A stretch of 64,000 nucleotides of DNA from Cognatundibacterium luofuense (GTDB lineage Bacteria > Pseudomonadota > Gammaproteobacteria > Burkholderiales > Burkholderiaceae_D): NCBI RefSeq assembly GCF_018139685.1, contig NZ_JAGSPN010000003.1, positions 186,001 to 250,000 of the forward strand, in the 5' to 3' direction. The translations under genes and the position numbers were made by a program. Below are positions 27,419-36,294 of this stretch, in pieces. The notes beneath the pieces were generated by a model that was given only the letters and a program-made list of their open reading frames with translations, was not told the origin of the DNA and ran no database searches. Position 1 is the first letter of the stretch; every line of letters starts with the position of its first letter.

Positions 27419-30193
27419 TCAGGCGATATGCAGTACCTTCTGACGTAAGTTCCGTATGCTTTGTTTTAATTCCGGCACACAAGAGCCACAGCGCGTTCCG
27501 CAATGCAGGTTTTTCTGCAGATGCTGCAAAATTTTTTGTTCTGCTTCCGGTGTTGCGGGCGCTTCCTGTTGACTGAGGAACTGTGAAATCTGCGCTTCAC
27601 TGACGCCCAGACACTGACAAATTTGTGCGCTGCGTTGAATGACAATTCCTGCCGGAGCTTTATCCTGTAACAGTGATGATGACGGCATATCGATTTCTCT
27701 GGCTTCCTTAAGCCATTGCCTTATCCATTCCGGTAAAGGATGCCGGCCAGTTTGCATAAGGGTTTGTAACTGCCGGTTTTCCAGCCGGATCAGCCGCGTA
27801 CTGCGCTGCGCATCCTGATAGCGTATGTGATCTTGCTCGCTGAATCCGAATACCTCCGCCAGTGCTTCAAACATGGCGGGTTCAAGCTGATGCAGGCAGG
27901 CAAACAGGGAAATGCCGGTGGTGTTGCCACCGAAGGGCAGACATTCTGCGTAGGGTAAATCACGCAGCAAGTGGCGACAGGCGCGTTGTACATCGGCGAT
28001 CCGCTCCGTCGGTAAGCGGCTGACGATATGCAGGAAAAACGGGAATTCCTGCTTTTGCAGTTGTACGCTGGCAAATTTGAGTTCCGGCTGAAATGATTGC
28101 GGATCAAGTGCAGGGCTGGCTAAGGTATTCGCACCCAGATTACGGATATCGCCGCTGCATCCCCAAACATATTCTTCGCCCCAGTGCATAGGCAGCCACA
28201 GCATGCCGCTGCGTAATGCGGGGTTGGCGCGGATGCGCCAGATTTGCTGACCGCGCGCGTTGCGCAGACTGACCATATCACCATCTTTCAGGAAACGTGC
28301 TGCCATGTCCTGCGGATGCATTTCTAGTAGCGGTTCCGGCTGATGTGCGAATGCAGCGGGATTCACACCGGTACGGCTCATCCCGTGCCAGTGATCACGC
28401 AAGCGCCCGCCGGACAGGATAAACGGCGTTCTGGCATTGATTTTGTCGATTGCAGGCTGATACGGCGTACAAATCAGACGCGCTTTACCGTCGGCATGCG
28501 CAAACTGAAAATCCGTGTACAGCCGCGCTTTGCCCGTAGTTTGTCCTTCAGGGCAGGGCCATTGCTGCGGTTCCTGCTCCAGCAGCGCATAACTGAGACC
28601 GGTAATATCCAGATCCCTGCCACGGGTCAGTGCGCGGTGCTCATTCCAGATTTCCTGACTGGACGGATAATCCAGGCGCAGCGCTTGCTTCTCCTGCATC
28701 TGCGCCTGGATTGCCTGTCCGATCCGACTTGCAATCCACCAGTCCGGTTTCGCCATTCCTGCTGGTGCAATGGCTGCGCGTACCCGCGAGATGCGGCGCT
28801 CGGAATTGGTCACCGTGCCTTCTTTTTCCCCCCAGCTGGCCGCCGGCAGTAATACGTCGGCATAGGCGCAGGTCGCGGTATCGCGAAAAGCTTCCTGTAC
28901 GATGACCAGTTCTGCCGCTTCCAGTGCCGCCCTGACTTGCGCCTGCGATGGCAGGGAATGGGCAGGGTTGGTGCAGACTATCCACAGTATCCGTATCTTG
29001 CCACTGCGGGCTGCTTCAAACATATCCACCGCCGTGGTTCCGGCCTGAGCCGGTAATTCCGGTATGCCCCAGAACTCAGTCACTTCTGCACGATCTTCTG
29101 CACTGTTCAGATTGCGGTGTCCGCACAATAGGTTCGCCATACTGCCGGTTTCCCTGCCACCCATCGCATTTGGCTGACCGGTCAGCGAAAAAGGGCCGGC
29201 TCCTGCACGGCCTATCTGCGCAGTGACCAGATGCAGATTGATCAGTGCGCTGTTTTTTGCTGTACCGGCGCTGGACTGATTCAAGCCCTGACAATACAGC
29301 GACAGGCTCGCAGGCGATTGCGCAAACCAGCGTGCGAGCTGATAAATATCGTCGGCGGAGACGCCGCAAATGGCTGCTGTCTGTTCCGGCGTGCAGTGAC
29401 GCACACTGTCGCGCAAGGCATCAAAACCACTGGTATGCGCCGCAATCCAGTCAGCCTGTATCCAGCCCTCCCAGAAGCAGATATGCAGCAAGCCATTGAG
29501 CAGTGCGACATCAGTGCCGGGTTTGATTGCCAGATGTAAGTCCGCATCCTGTGCGCTGTCGGTACGGCGCGGGTCCACCACCACCAGCTTCATCTGTGGT
29601 CGTTTGGCGCGTGCGGCTTCCAGTCGGCGGTACAGCACAGGATGCGCATACGCCGGGTTCGCGCCGATGATCAGCACCAGATCCGCATGATCCAGATCTT
29701 CATAATTGCAGGGTGGCGCATCGCTGCCCAGCGATTGTTTATAACCAGCGACCGCACTGGACATACACAGCCGCGAATTGCTGTCGATCTGATTGGTGCC
29801 TATCAGCCCGCGCGCCAGTTTGTTAAACAGAAAATAGTCTTCGGTCAGTAACTGGCCGGAAACATAAAAGCCTATGCTGTCCGGCCCGTGTTCCTGCACG
29901 CAGCGGTGGATACGCTGCGCGACGTAAGCAATGCTGGTATCCCAGTCAGTTGCGGTCAGCGCATCAGTCCGCTGGTGGCGCAGCATGGGTTGCTGCAAAC
30001 GGCGCTGAGCCTGCACCAAAGGTGTGCTGGTCAGATGCAACTGGCTGCCTTTGCTGCACAGCCGTCCGAAATTCGCCGGATGTTCCGGATCACCGCGCAC
30101 GCCGGTAATCTGCTCGCCGTCACTGCTGATCAGCACACCGCAACCTACGCCGCAATAGCAACAAGTGCTTCTGGTTTCTTTGTGCTCAGACAT
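27419..30193 (-). CDS. nasA: Assimilatory nitrate reductase catalytic subunit NasA
   Basis: A 924-residue cytoplasmic molybdoenzyme that reduces nitrate to nitrite. The N-terminus carries the 4Fe-4S motif (CCYCGVGCG, then LCSKG). The bis-MGD molybdopterin oxidoreductase domains follow (GTNQIDSNSRLCMSSAVAGY, with the probable Mo-ligand Cys; SLYCQGLNQSS) and the molydopterin-dinucleotide-binding domain near residues 590-710. The C-terminus has an extra BFD-like 2Fe-2S domain (CQCLGVSEAQI, CGTRCGSCVPELKQ), usual in the NADH/ferredoxin-dependent Nas type. There is no Tat signal, consistent with assimilation. It is last in the nrtABD-nirBD-nasA operon. Confidence 0.95.
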   Translation of the reverse strand: MSEHKETRSTCCYCGVGCGVLISSDGEQITGVRGDPEHPANFGRLCSKGSQLHLTSTPLVQAQRRLQQPMLRHQRTDALTATDWDTSIAYVAQRIHRCVQEHGPDSIGFYVSGQLLTEDYFLFNKLARGLIGTNQIDSNSRLCMSSAVAGYKQSLGSDAPPCNYEDLDHADLVLIIGANPAYAHPVLYRRLEAARAKRPQMKLVVVDPRRTDSAQDADLHLAIKPGTDVALLNGLLHICFWEGWIQADWIAAHTSGFDALRDSVRHCTPEQTAAICGVSADDIYQLARWFAQSPASLSLYCQGLNQSSAGTAKNSALINLHLVTAQIGRAGAGPFSLTGQPNAMGGRETGSMANLLCGHRNLNSAEDRAEVTEFWGIPELPAQAGTTAVDMFEAARSGKIRILWIVCTNPAHSLPSQAQVRAALEAAELVIVQEAFRDTATCAYADVLLPAASWGEKEGTVTNSERRISRVRAAIAPAGMAKPDWWIASRIGQAIQAQMQEKQALRLDYPSSQEIWNEHRALTRGRDLDITGLSYALLEQEPQQWPCPEGQTTGKARLYTDFQFAHADGKARLICTPYQPAIDKINARTPFILSGGRLRDHWHGMSRTGVNPAAFAHQPEPLLEMHPQDMAARFLKDGDMVSLRNARGQQIWRIRANPALRSGMLWLPMHWGEEYVWGCSGDIRNLGANTLASPALDPQSFQPELKFASVQLQKQEFPFFLHIVSRLPTERIADVQRACRHLLRDLPYAECLPFGGNTTGISLFACLHQLEPAMFEALAEVFGFSEQDHIRYQDAQRSTRLIRLENRQLQTLMQTGRHPLPEWIRQWLKEAREIDMPSSSLLQDKAPAGIVIQRSAQICQCLGVSEAQISQFLSQQEAPATPEAEQKILQHLQKNLHCGTRCGSCVPELKQSIRNLRQKVLHIA

Positions 30194-30217
30194 ACTGTTC
30201 CCCGTCCGTGATGCGTA

Positions 30218-30556
30218 TCAGGCTTTGCCGCCGCAACGCAGTTCGGTTTCATCCATCAGCACCTGTCCCTGTTCCACGCGCACCTGAAACCGTGCAGCGC
30301 AACCCTGATCTGGGGCCACCGCTTCACCGCTGCGCAAATCGATATGCCAGTTATGCAGCGGACAGGCAACTTTATCGCCGACCACCATCCCCTGCGACAG
30401 CGGGCCGCCTTTATGCGGACAGCGGTCTGTCACGGCAAACACCTGATTTTCAGCGGTACGGAAGATGGCGACATCGTCCATCCCTGCGCGTTGCAATATG
30501 CGTGCGCCCTGACGCGGAATATCATTCAGTTCGCAGATTATTTTCCATGTAGTCAT
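30218..30556 (-). CDS. nirD: Nitrite reductase (NADH) small subunit NirD
   Basis: 112 residues from ATG 30556, which has GGAG upstream; the longer open frame reads back into nirB. It has a Rieske-type 2Fe-2S domain with CPHKGGPLSQG and CPLHNWHIDL. It partners NirB in reducing nitrite to ammonium. It lies 17 bases after nirB and 24 before nasA. Confidence 0.94.
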   Translation of the reverse strand: MTTWKIICELNDIPRQGARILQRAGMDDVAIFRTAENQVFAVTDRCPHKGGPLSQGMVVGDKVACPLHNWHIDLRSGEAVAPDQGCAARFQVRVEQGQVLMDETELRCGGKA

Positions 30557-30573
30557 GATGATGGCTCCCGGTT

Positions 30574-33003
30574 TCAGACAGTCAGTGCGCTGAACTGGCG
30601 TGTATCGACATGCGCCGCCTGCGGCTGATGCCACGGATCCGCTTCGCCACTCAGTGCAAACAGTAATTCTTCATACAGTGCGCGGCGTTTTTCCGCATCC
30701 TGCAGAATCACCGACTTTACGTAATCCAGACCAACACGGCTGACAAAATGCACGGTGCGTTCCAGATACCAGGCTTCCAGCCGGTACAGCTGCAGGAAAG
30801 CGCCGGTGTATTCCATCACTTCTTCCGCTGTTTTTACCTTCACCAGAAACTGTGCGACTTCGGTTTTGATACCGCCATTGCCGGCCACATAAATTTCCCA
30901 GCCCGAATCCACGCCGATCACACCCACATCTTTGATGCCGGCTTCCGCACAGTTACGCGGACAACCGGATACCGCCAGTTTGACCTTATGCGGCGCATAC
31001 ATACGTGCCAGCGCACGTTCCAGCTGCTTACCCATAGACGTGGAATCCTGTGTACCAAAACGGCACCATTCGCTGCCTACGCAGGTTTTGACGGTGCGCA
31101 GCCCCTTGGCATAAGCCAGACCGCAAGGCATTCCGAGATCCTCCCATACGGCAGGCAGATCGGCTTTTTTCACACCCAGCAAATCAATACGCTGACCACC
31201 GGTGACTTTGACAGTCGGGATCTGATATTTATCGACCACATCGGCAATGCGGCGTAAGTCCGCGGCACTGGTCTCACCACCCCACATGCGCGGAATCACC
31301 GAGTAAGTACCGTCTTTCTGAATATTCGCATGTGAACGTTCGTTGATCATGCGCGATTGCGGATCGTCTTTCGCTTCGTGCGGCCAGGTCGAAATCAGAT
31401 AATAATTCAGCGCCGGACGGCAGCTTGTGCAGCCATCAGCACTGCGCCACTGCAATTGTTTCTGTACATCGGGAATGCTGAGTAAGTGCTGTTCGCGTAT
31501 GGCGAGCCGTACTTCCGCGTGGCTGAGATCAGTACAGCCGCACATCGCTTTTTTGCGCGGTGCAGCGGAATAATCGCCACCGGCGGTGCTGACCAGTATC
31601 TGTTCCACCAGACCGGTGCAGGAACCGCAGGAAGCGGATGCCTTAGTGTGTTTGCGCACATCTTCAATCGTGAATAAGCCTTTCTCCCGAATAGCTTTCA
31701 CGATGCTGCCCTTGCAAACCCCGTTACAACCGCAGACCTCGGCCGTATCCGGCATCGCAGCCGCCAGTGAATGGCCTTCATGGCCGGTATCACCGATACT
31801 GCTTTCACCAAACATCAGCTGATCGCGGATGCTGCTGATGTCTTTGCCTTCGCGTAGCAGACGGAAATACCATGCGCCGTCTGCCGTATCGCCATACAGA
31901 CAGGCACCAACCAGCTTGTTGTTTTGCAGTACCAGTTTTTTGTAAATACCACCGTTAGGATCGGACAAGACAATTTCTTCGCGGCCTTCGCCACCCATAA
32001 AATCACCGGCAGAAAATAAATCAATGCCGGTTACTTTCAGTTTGGTGGACGTCACGGAGCCCTGATAACGCCCGATACCGAACTCGGCCAGATGATTGGC
32101 GCAGACTTTCGCCATATCGAACAGCGGCGCTACCAGCCCGTAGGCCGTACCGCGATGGCTGACGCATTCACCGACTGCATAAATACGCGGATCATAGGTT
32201 TGCATGGTGTCGTTCACGACAATACCGCGCTGGCAATGCAGGCCAGCCGATTCCGCCAGTGCGGTATTCGGACGGATGCCAACCGCCATCACGACCAGAT
32301 CGGCAGCGACTTCGCTATCGTCTGTGAAGCGCAAGGCACGGACTCGTCCCGCTTCGTTGCCCAGTAATGCAGCGGTATTTTTACCGAGCAGGAAATGCAA
32401 ACCTTTTTGTTCCAGCGATTGCTGCAGCAAACCGGCGGCAACCGGGTCCAGTTGTCTTTCCATCAGCCAGCCCGGTAAATGCACCACACTGACTTGCATG
32501 CCCCGCTGGCGCAGGCCATTGGCGGCTTCCAGTCCGAGCAAACCACCACCGATCACCACCGCATGTTTATATTGCTGTGCTGCCTGTATCATCGCCTCCG
32601 TATCAGCGATATCGCGATATGCAATCACGCCCTGCAATTCACGCCCCGGCACTGGCAGCATGAACGGGATGGAGCCGGTCGCCAGTATCAGTCTGTCGTA
32701 GGGCGTGACGCTGCCGTCATCTGCAATCACCTCGCGCCGGTGGCGGTCAATTTTTGTGATGGTGGTGCCGGTGCGCAGCGTAATACCATTGCTCTTGTAC
32801 CAGTCCCAGTCGTTCAGAACAATGTCTTGTAAGCTCTGTTCACCGGCCAGTACCGGCGACAACAGAATACGGTTGTAATTTGGCCATGGCTCGCTGCCAA
32901 ACACCGTGATCTCGTATAAATCCGGTGTCAGTTTCAGCACTTCTTCGATAGTACGCACACCGGCCATGCCATTGCCGACCAGTACCAGACGCAGTTTTTT
33001 CAT
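30574..33003 (-). CDS. nirB: Nitrite reductase (NADH) large subunit NirB
   Basis: 809 residues. FAD/NAD(P)-binding oxidoreductase domain (about 1-400; VGNGMAGVRTIEEVL), two BFD-like 2Fe-2S segments (CGCNGVCKGS...CGSC; CGCTDLSH...CTSC), then the sulfite/nitrite reductase domain with the siroheme and 4Fe-4S cysteines (TCVGSEWCRFG and SGCPRNCAEAG). It catalyses six-electron reduction of nitrite to ammonium with NADH. It is the fourth gene of the operon, 15 bases after nrtD. Confidence 0.96.
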   Translation of the reverse strand: MKKLRLVLVGNGMAGVRTIEEVLKLTPDLYEITVFGSEPWPNYNRILLSPVLAGEQSLQDIVLNDWDWYKSNGITLRTGTTITKIDRHRREVIADDGSVTPYDRLILATGSIPFMLPVPGRELQGVIAYRDIADTEAMIQAAQQYKHAVVIGGGLLGLEAANGLRQRGMQVSVVHLPGWLMERQLDPVAAGLLQQSLEQKGLHFLLGKNTAALLGNEAGRVRALRFTDDSEVAADLVVMAVGIRPNTALAESAGLHCQRGIVVNDTMQTYDPRIYAVGECVSHRGTAYGLVAPLFDMAKVCANHLAEFGIGRYQGSVTSTKLKVTGIDLFSAGDFMGGEGREEIVLSDPNGGIYKKLVLQNNKLVGACLYGDTADGAWYFRLLREGKDISSIRDQLMFGESSIGDTGHEGHSLAAAMPDTAEVCGCNGVCKGSIVKAIREKGLFTIEDVRKHTKASASCGSCTGLVEQILVSTAGGDYSAAPRKKAMCGCTDLSHAEVRLAIREQHLLSIPDVQKQLQWRSADGCTSCRPALNYYLISTWPHEAKDDPQSRMINERSHANIQKDGTYSVIPRMWGGETSAADLRRIADVVDKYQIPTVKVTGGQRIDLLGVKKADLPAVWEDLGMPCGLAYAKGLRTVKTCVGSEWCRFGTQDSTSMGKQLERALARMYAPHKVKLAVSGCPRNCAEAGIKDVGVIGVDSGWEIYVAGNGGIKTEVAQFLVKVKTAEEVMEYTGAFLQLYRLEAWYLERTVHFVSRVGLDYVKSVILQDAEKRRALYEELLFALSGEADPWHQPQAAHVDTRQFSALTV

Positions 33004-33018
33004 GATGATCTCCGTGAC

Positions 33019-33858
33019 TCAGGCAGCCTGTGTGGCCGGATGTTGCTGGCGGTGATACAGGAATTCCAGAACCGCGCTGCGGCAACGCTGATATTCGCTG
33101 TCCTGTGCCAGCGCAACGCGGTCACGCGGATGCGGCAGAGGCACTTCCAGCACTTCACCTATCGTTGCAGCAGGGCCGTTGGTCAGCATCACGATGCGGT
33201 CGGATAACAGTACGGCTTCATCAACATCATGCGTCACCATCACCACAGTGGATTTTGTCTGCGCCACGATTTTCAGCAATTCATCCTGCAAATGGGCGCG
33301 GGTCAGCGCATCCAGTGCGCCGAAAGGTTCATCCATCAGTAAGACTTGCGGTTGCATTGCCAGCGCACGGGCAATACCGACCCTTTGCTTCATGCCACCG
33401 GAAATTTCATTCGGACGTTTTTTTGCTGCGTGTGACAAACCCACCAGTGCCAGTGCCGCTTCGGTGCGGTCACGCAGTTTGTGTGCGGACTCTTTGCGTG
33501 CAAACACGCGCTCCACACCGAGATACACATTTTCAAAGCAGGTCAGCCATGGCAGCAGCGAATGATTTTGAAACACCACCGCCCGTTCCGGCCCCGGCCC
33601 GCGTACTTCGCGCTGCGCACACAGCACATTGCCGCTGCTGGGCGTCGTCAGTCCGGCAATCAGATTCAGCAAGGTGGATTTGCCGCAGCCGGAATGGCCG
33701 ATCAGTGACACAAATTCACCGCGATGTATCTGCAGATTGATATCTTTCAGCGCATGGAAAGCTTTTCCCTTGCTGTGAAAAACCATTTCCACCTGCTCAA
33801 TGTCGATATATTTTTTGTCGTGCGGATGCAGATTCAGTTCAGATCTCAGTTCAGACAT
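33019..33858 (-). CDS. nrtD: Nitrate ABC transporter ATP-binding protein NrtD
   Basis: 279 residues with Walker A (GHSGCGKST), Q loop (FQNHSLLPW), signature (ISGGMKQR; canonical LSGGQ slightly changed, as in the SsuB/TauB/NrtD group), Walker B (VLLMDEPFGALD) and H loop (VMVTHDVDEA). It powers nitrate (and nitrite) uptake with NrtA and NrtB. Only one ATPase is encoded. The cyanobacterial NrtC, with a fused sensor domain, is absent, so NrtD probably works as a homodimer. It is one base from nrtB. Confidence 0.93.
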   Translation of the reverse strand: MSELRSELNLHPHDKKYIDIEQVEMVFHSKGKAFHALKDINLQIHRGEFVSLIGHSGCGKSTLLNLIAGLTTPSSGNVLCAQREVRGPGPERAVVFQNHSLLPWLTCFENVYLGVERVFARKESAHKLRDRTEAALALVGLSHAAKKRPNEISGGMKQRVGIARALAMQPQVLLMDEPFGALDALTRAHLQDELLKIVAQTKSTVVMVTHDVDEAVLLSDRIVMLTNGPAATIGEVLEVPLPHPRDRVALAQDSEYQRCRSAVLEFLYHRQQHPATQAA

Positions 33859-33859
33859 T

Positions 33860-34747
33860 TCAGGCTCCTGTATCTTCGTAAGTCACGATTTTTGCCAGCG
33901 TCACCAGCATTTGTTCCAGCAGCAAACCAACACCGCCGATAACAAAAATCGCAATCAGGATATGGCTTACATTCAGGTTGTTCCATTCATCCCAGACCCA
34001 GAAACCGATACCGACACCGCCGGTCAGCATTTCTGCCGCCACAATTACCAGCCACGCCGTGCCGATCGCCAGCCGCACACCGGTTAATAAATGCGGTAAC
34101 ACTGCGGGAATCAGAATTTTGGTCAGAATTTTCCATTCGCTCAGATTCAGTACCCGCGCCACATTCAGATAATCCTGCGGTACGCGCTGCACACCGGTCG
34201 CGGTATTAATAATCAGCGGCCAGATTGAACAGATGAAGATTGACCAGATCGCTGCCGGATTCGCAGATTTGAAAATCAGCAAACCAATCGGCAACCATGC
34301 CAGTGGCGACACCGGTTTCAGCAGACTGATCAGCGGTTGCAGCATGCGGTGTGCGAAGGCAGAGCGCCCGGTCAGAAAACCCAGAGGAATACCCACCAGC
34401 GCTGCCAGTCCGAAGCCCAGCGCCACCCGTTTCAGCGAAGCCAGAATATTCCAGCCTATGCCCTGATCATTCGGGCCATGCTGGTAAAACGGATCACTGA
34501 ATACAATGCGTGCTTCGGTCCAGGTTTGTTCAGGACTCGGAATACTGCTGTTTTTAAATGAAATGATTTGCCAGATTAAAACCAGCAAAGCCAGACCGGC
34601 AGCCGGCGGAATCAGTTGCAGCAGCAGGCGGCGTACAGAAAATGCCTGCCATTGCTGCTGCAAAACAGTGCGGGCTGCGGATGTTTTTTTCGTGGCGGTT
34701 TGCTGGTCAGCCTTCGCGTTCATGGCGGCGGGAAGTGATTTGCTCAT
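33860..34747 (-). CDS. nrtB: Nitrate ABC transporter permease NrtB
   Basis: 295 residues from ATG 34747; the longer frame reads into the nrtA end. There are about six membrane segments. The EAA-type cytoplasmic loop that contacts NrtD is seen around EWKILTKILIPAVLPHLLTG. N-terminal residues 1-40 are polar. It belongs to the same transporter family as the SsuC/TauC permeases, but its operon context fixes nitrate as the substrate. Confidence 0.92.
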   Translation of the reverse strand: MSKSLPAAMNAKADQQTATKKTSAARTVLQQQWQAFSVRRLLLQLIPPAAGLALLVLIWQIISFKNSSIPSPEQTWTEARIVFSDPFYQHGPNDQGIGWNILASLKRVALGFGLAALVGIPLGFLTGRSAFAHRMLQPLISLLKPVSPLAWLPIGLLIFKSANPAAIWSIFICSIWPLIINTATGVQRVPQDYLNVARVLNLSEWKILTKILIPAVLPHLLTGVRLAIGTAWLVIVAAEMLTGGVGIGFWVWDEWNNLNVSHILIAIFVIGGVGLLLEQMLVTLAKIVTYEDTGA

Positions 34748-34757
34748 GATCGTGACC

Positions 34758-36038
34758 TCAGGCTCTGATCTTGAATGAAGCTGCATAGACCGCCGGATTT
34801 TTACCATCCCAGACCGTACCATCTGCCAGCTTGCTGCTGCGCATCAGCTCCTTCGGCACGCTGACACCGGCTTTCGCAGCACCATCTTTGTACAGATCAA
34901 TCCTGTTGACTGCTTTAGCGACAGCCAGATAATCCGGATCCGCTTTCAGCAAGCCCCAGCGTTTATGCTGGGTCATGAACCACATGCCGTCCGACAGGTA
35001 AGGGAAATTCACCGCGCCGTCATTGAAGAATTTCATGTGATCAGGGTCGTCCCAGGTTTTTCCTAAACCATTCTGATAACGGCCCAGAATCCGCTGATTA
35101 ATTACGTCAACGGAAGTATTCACATACGCCTTATCGGCAATCACTTCGGCCATTTTGTTTTTGTTCGACAGCGATGCATCAATCCAGCGGCTGGCTTCCA
35201 GTACCGCAGCGATCAGCGCTCTGGCGGTGTTCGGATACTTATTACTGAATTCTGCAGTGGTGCCGAGCACCTTTTCCGGATGGTCTTTCCAGATTTCCTG
35301 CGTGGTGGCCGCCGTGATTCCGATGCGGTCAACAATTGCACGATGATTCCACGGCTCACCGACGCAGAAACCATCCATATTGCCGACCCGCATATTGGCC
35401 ACCATTTGCGGTGGCGGCACGGTAATCACTTTGGCGTCTTTCAGCGGATGGATGCCATGTTGTGCCAGCCAGAAATACAGCCACATTGCGTGGGTGCCGG
35501 TGGGGAAGGTTTGTGCAAACGTATATTCACGTTTATCTGTCTGCATCAGTTTCGCCAGCGAAGCACCGTTGACCGCGCCTTTATCCGCTAAGGCTTTCGA
35601 CAAAGTGATGGCCTGACCGTTATGGTTCAGCGTCATGAGGACATTCATATCCTTTTTCTGGCCGCCTATACCTTGCTGCACGCCGTAAATCAGGCCATAC
35701 AGCACATGGGCGGCATCCAGTTCGCCATTCACCAGTTTGTCGCGCACACTGGCCCACGATGATTCTTTGGTCGGAATGATTTTGATACCGTATTTTTTGT
35801 CGAAGCCGAGCACGGAGGCCATCACGACGGAGGCGCAATCGGTCAGCGGAATAAAACCAACCCGGACTTCTTCTTTTTCGGGCTTGTCGCTGCCCGCCGC
35901 CCAGACGTGGGGGGCTTGCCCCAGTATTCCTGCTCCCAGCATTGCACTCGCTCCTTGTATCCATTTCCGGCGTGGCAGATCGCAGGTCTGTGACAGTGTG
36001 CCGGTTGCTGACGCGGACTTCAGATTGACTTCACTCAT
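34758..36038 (-). CDS. nrtA: Nitrate-binding protein NrtA, Tat-exported
   Basis: 426 residues from ATG 36038, with AAGGAG upstream. The longer frame runs back through the regulatory leader and is not used. A twin-arginine signal (PRRKWIQGASAML, about residues 25-38) is followed by a periplasmic binding fold of the NMT1/CmpA-NrtA type (VGFIPLTDCASVVMAS, GELDAAHVLYGLIYG, FCVGEPWNHRAI). It delivers nitrate to NrtBD. It is the first gene of the operon, under the regulatory cassette at 36066-36290. Confidence 0.94.
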   Translation of the reverse strand: MSEVNLKSASATGTLSQTCDLPRRKWIQGASAMLGAGILGQAPHVWAAGSDKPEKEEVRVGFIPLTDCASVVMASVLGFDKKYGIKIIPTKESSWASVRDKLVNGELDAAHVLYGLIYGVQQGIGGQKKDMNVLMTLNHNGQAITLSKALADKGAVNGASLAKLMQTDKREYTFAQTFPTGTHAMWLYFWLAQHGIHPLKDAKVITVPPPQMVANMRVGNMDGFCVGEPWNHRAIVDRIGITAATTQEIWKDHPEKVLGTTAEFSNKYPNTARALIAAVLEASRWIDASLSNKNKMAEVIADKAYVNTSVDVINQRILGRYQNGLGKTWDDPDHMKFFNDGAVNFPYLSDGMWFMTQHKRWGLLKADPDYLAVAKAVNRIDLYKDGAAKAGVSVPKELMRSSKLADGTVWDGKNPAVYAASFKIRA

Positions 36039-36065
36039 CGCAGCTCCTTCGTGATTAAGATTCAG

Positions 36066-36115
36066 AAAAGCAAAAAGGCGTCTGTTCATTCCGCAACGCA
36101 GAATGAAGAGACACC
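36066..36115 (-). terminator. Intrinsic terminator in the nrtA leader
   Basis: The left arm GGTGTCT-C-TTCATTC pairs with GAATGAA-C-AGACGCC (14 pairs, one C-C mismatch, 9-base loop). TTTTTGCTTTT follows, then the nrtA ribosome site. It lies after the start of transcription and before the first gene, so it must be read through for expression. Confidence 0.88.
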
Positions 36116-36125
36116 TTTGTCTGAT

Positions 36126-36173
36126 GTGAACAGCCGCCGTTAGCCGGTTCACAGGGCGCACCTTCGTTGGTAC
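36126..36173 (-). promoter_or_regulatory. ANTAR-binding double hairpin (NasT target RNA)
   Basis: Hairpin 1: GTACC-[AACGAA]-GGTGC (36173-36158). Hairpin 2: GTGAA, bulged C, CGGCT-[AACGGC]-GGCTG, TTCAC (36152-36126). Both loops are hexamers with A at position 1 and G at position 4, the rule published for RNAs recognised by ANTAR proteins. They sit between the predicted start of transcription and the leader terminator. Confidence 0.85.
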
Positions 36174-36184
36174 ATACACTGTTA

Positions 36185-36200
36185 TGCAAACAGTGTGCCA
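36185..36200 (-). promoter_or_regulatory. Sigma-54 promoter of the nrtA operon
   Basis: On the minus strand TGGCACACTGTTTGCA: the -24 TGGCAC and -12 TTGCA elements at the exact canonical spacing. The predicted start is about 36174, giving a leader of about 135 bases. Confidence 0.88.
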
Positions 36201-36250
36201 GCCGGAAAGCGCAGTGAAGTAAGGCGAAAAAACGGGTGGCAGATCGTGAT

Positions 36251-36290
36251 GCTCAAAAATTGAGCAATATTTTGGTGCGCCGCACCAAAA
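36251..36290 (-). promoter_or_regulatory. NtrC-like enhancer sites upstream of the sigma-54 promoter
   Basis: Contains GCACCAAAATATTGC (36278-36264), close to the GCACC-N5-GGTGC NtrC pattern. A perfect inverted repeat TTTTGGTGC-GGC-GCACCAAAA (36290-36270) overlaps it. An adjoining palindrome is GCTCAATTTTTGAGC (36265-36251). It lies about 75-115 bases before the predicted start, the normal NtrC position. Confidence 0.6.
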
Positions 36291-36294
36291 AAGT

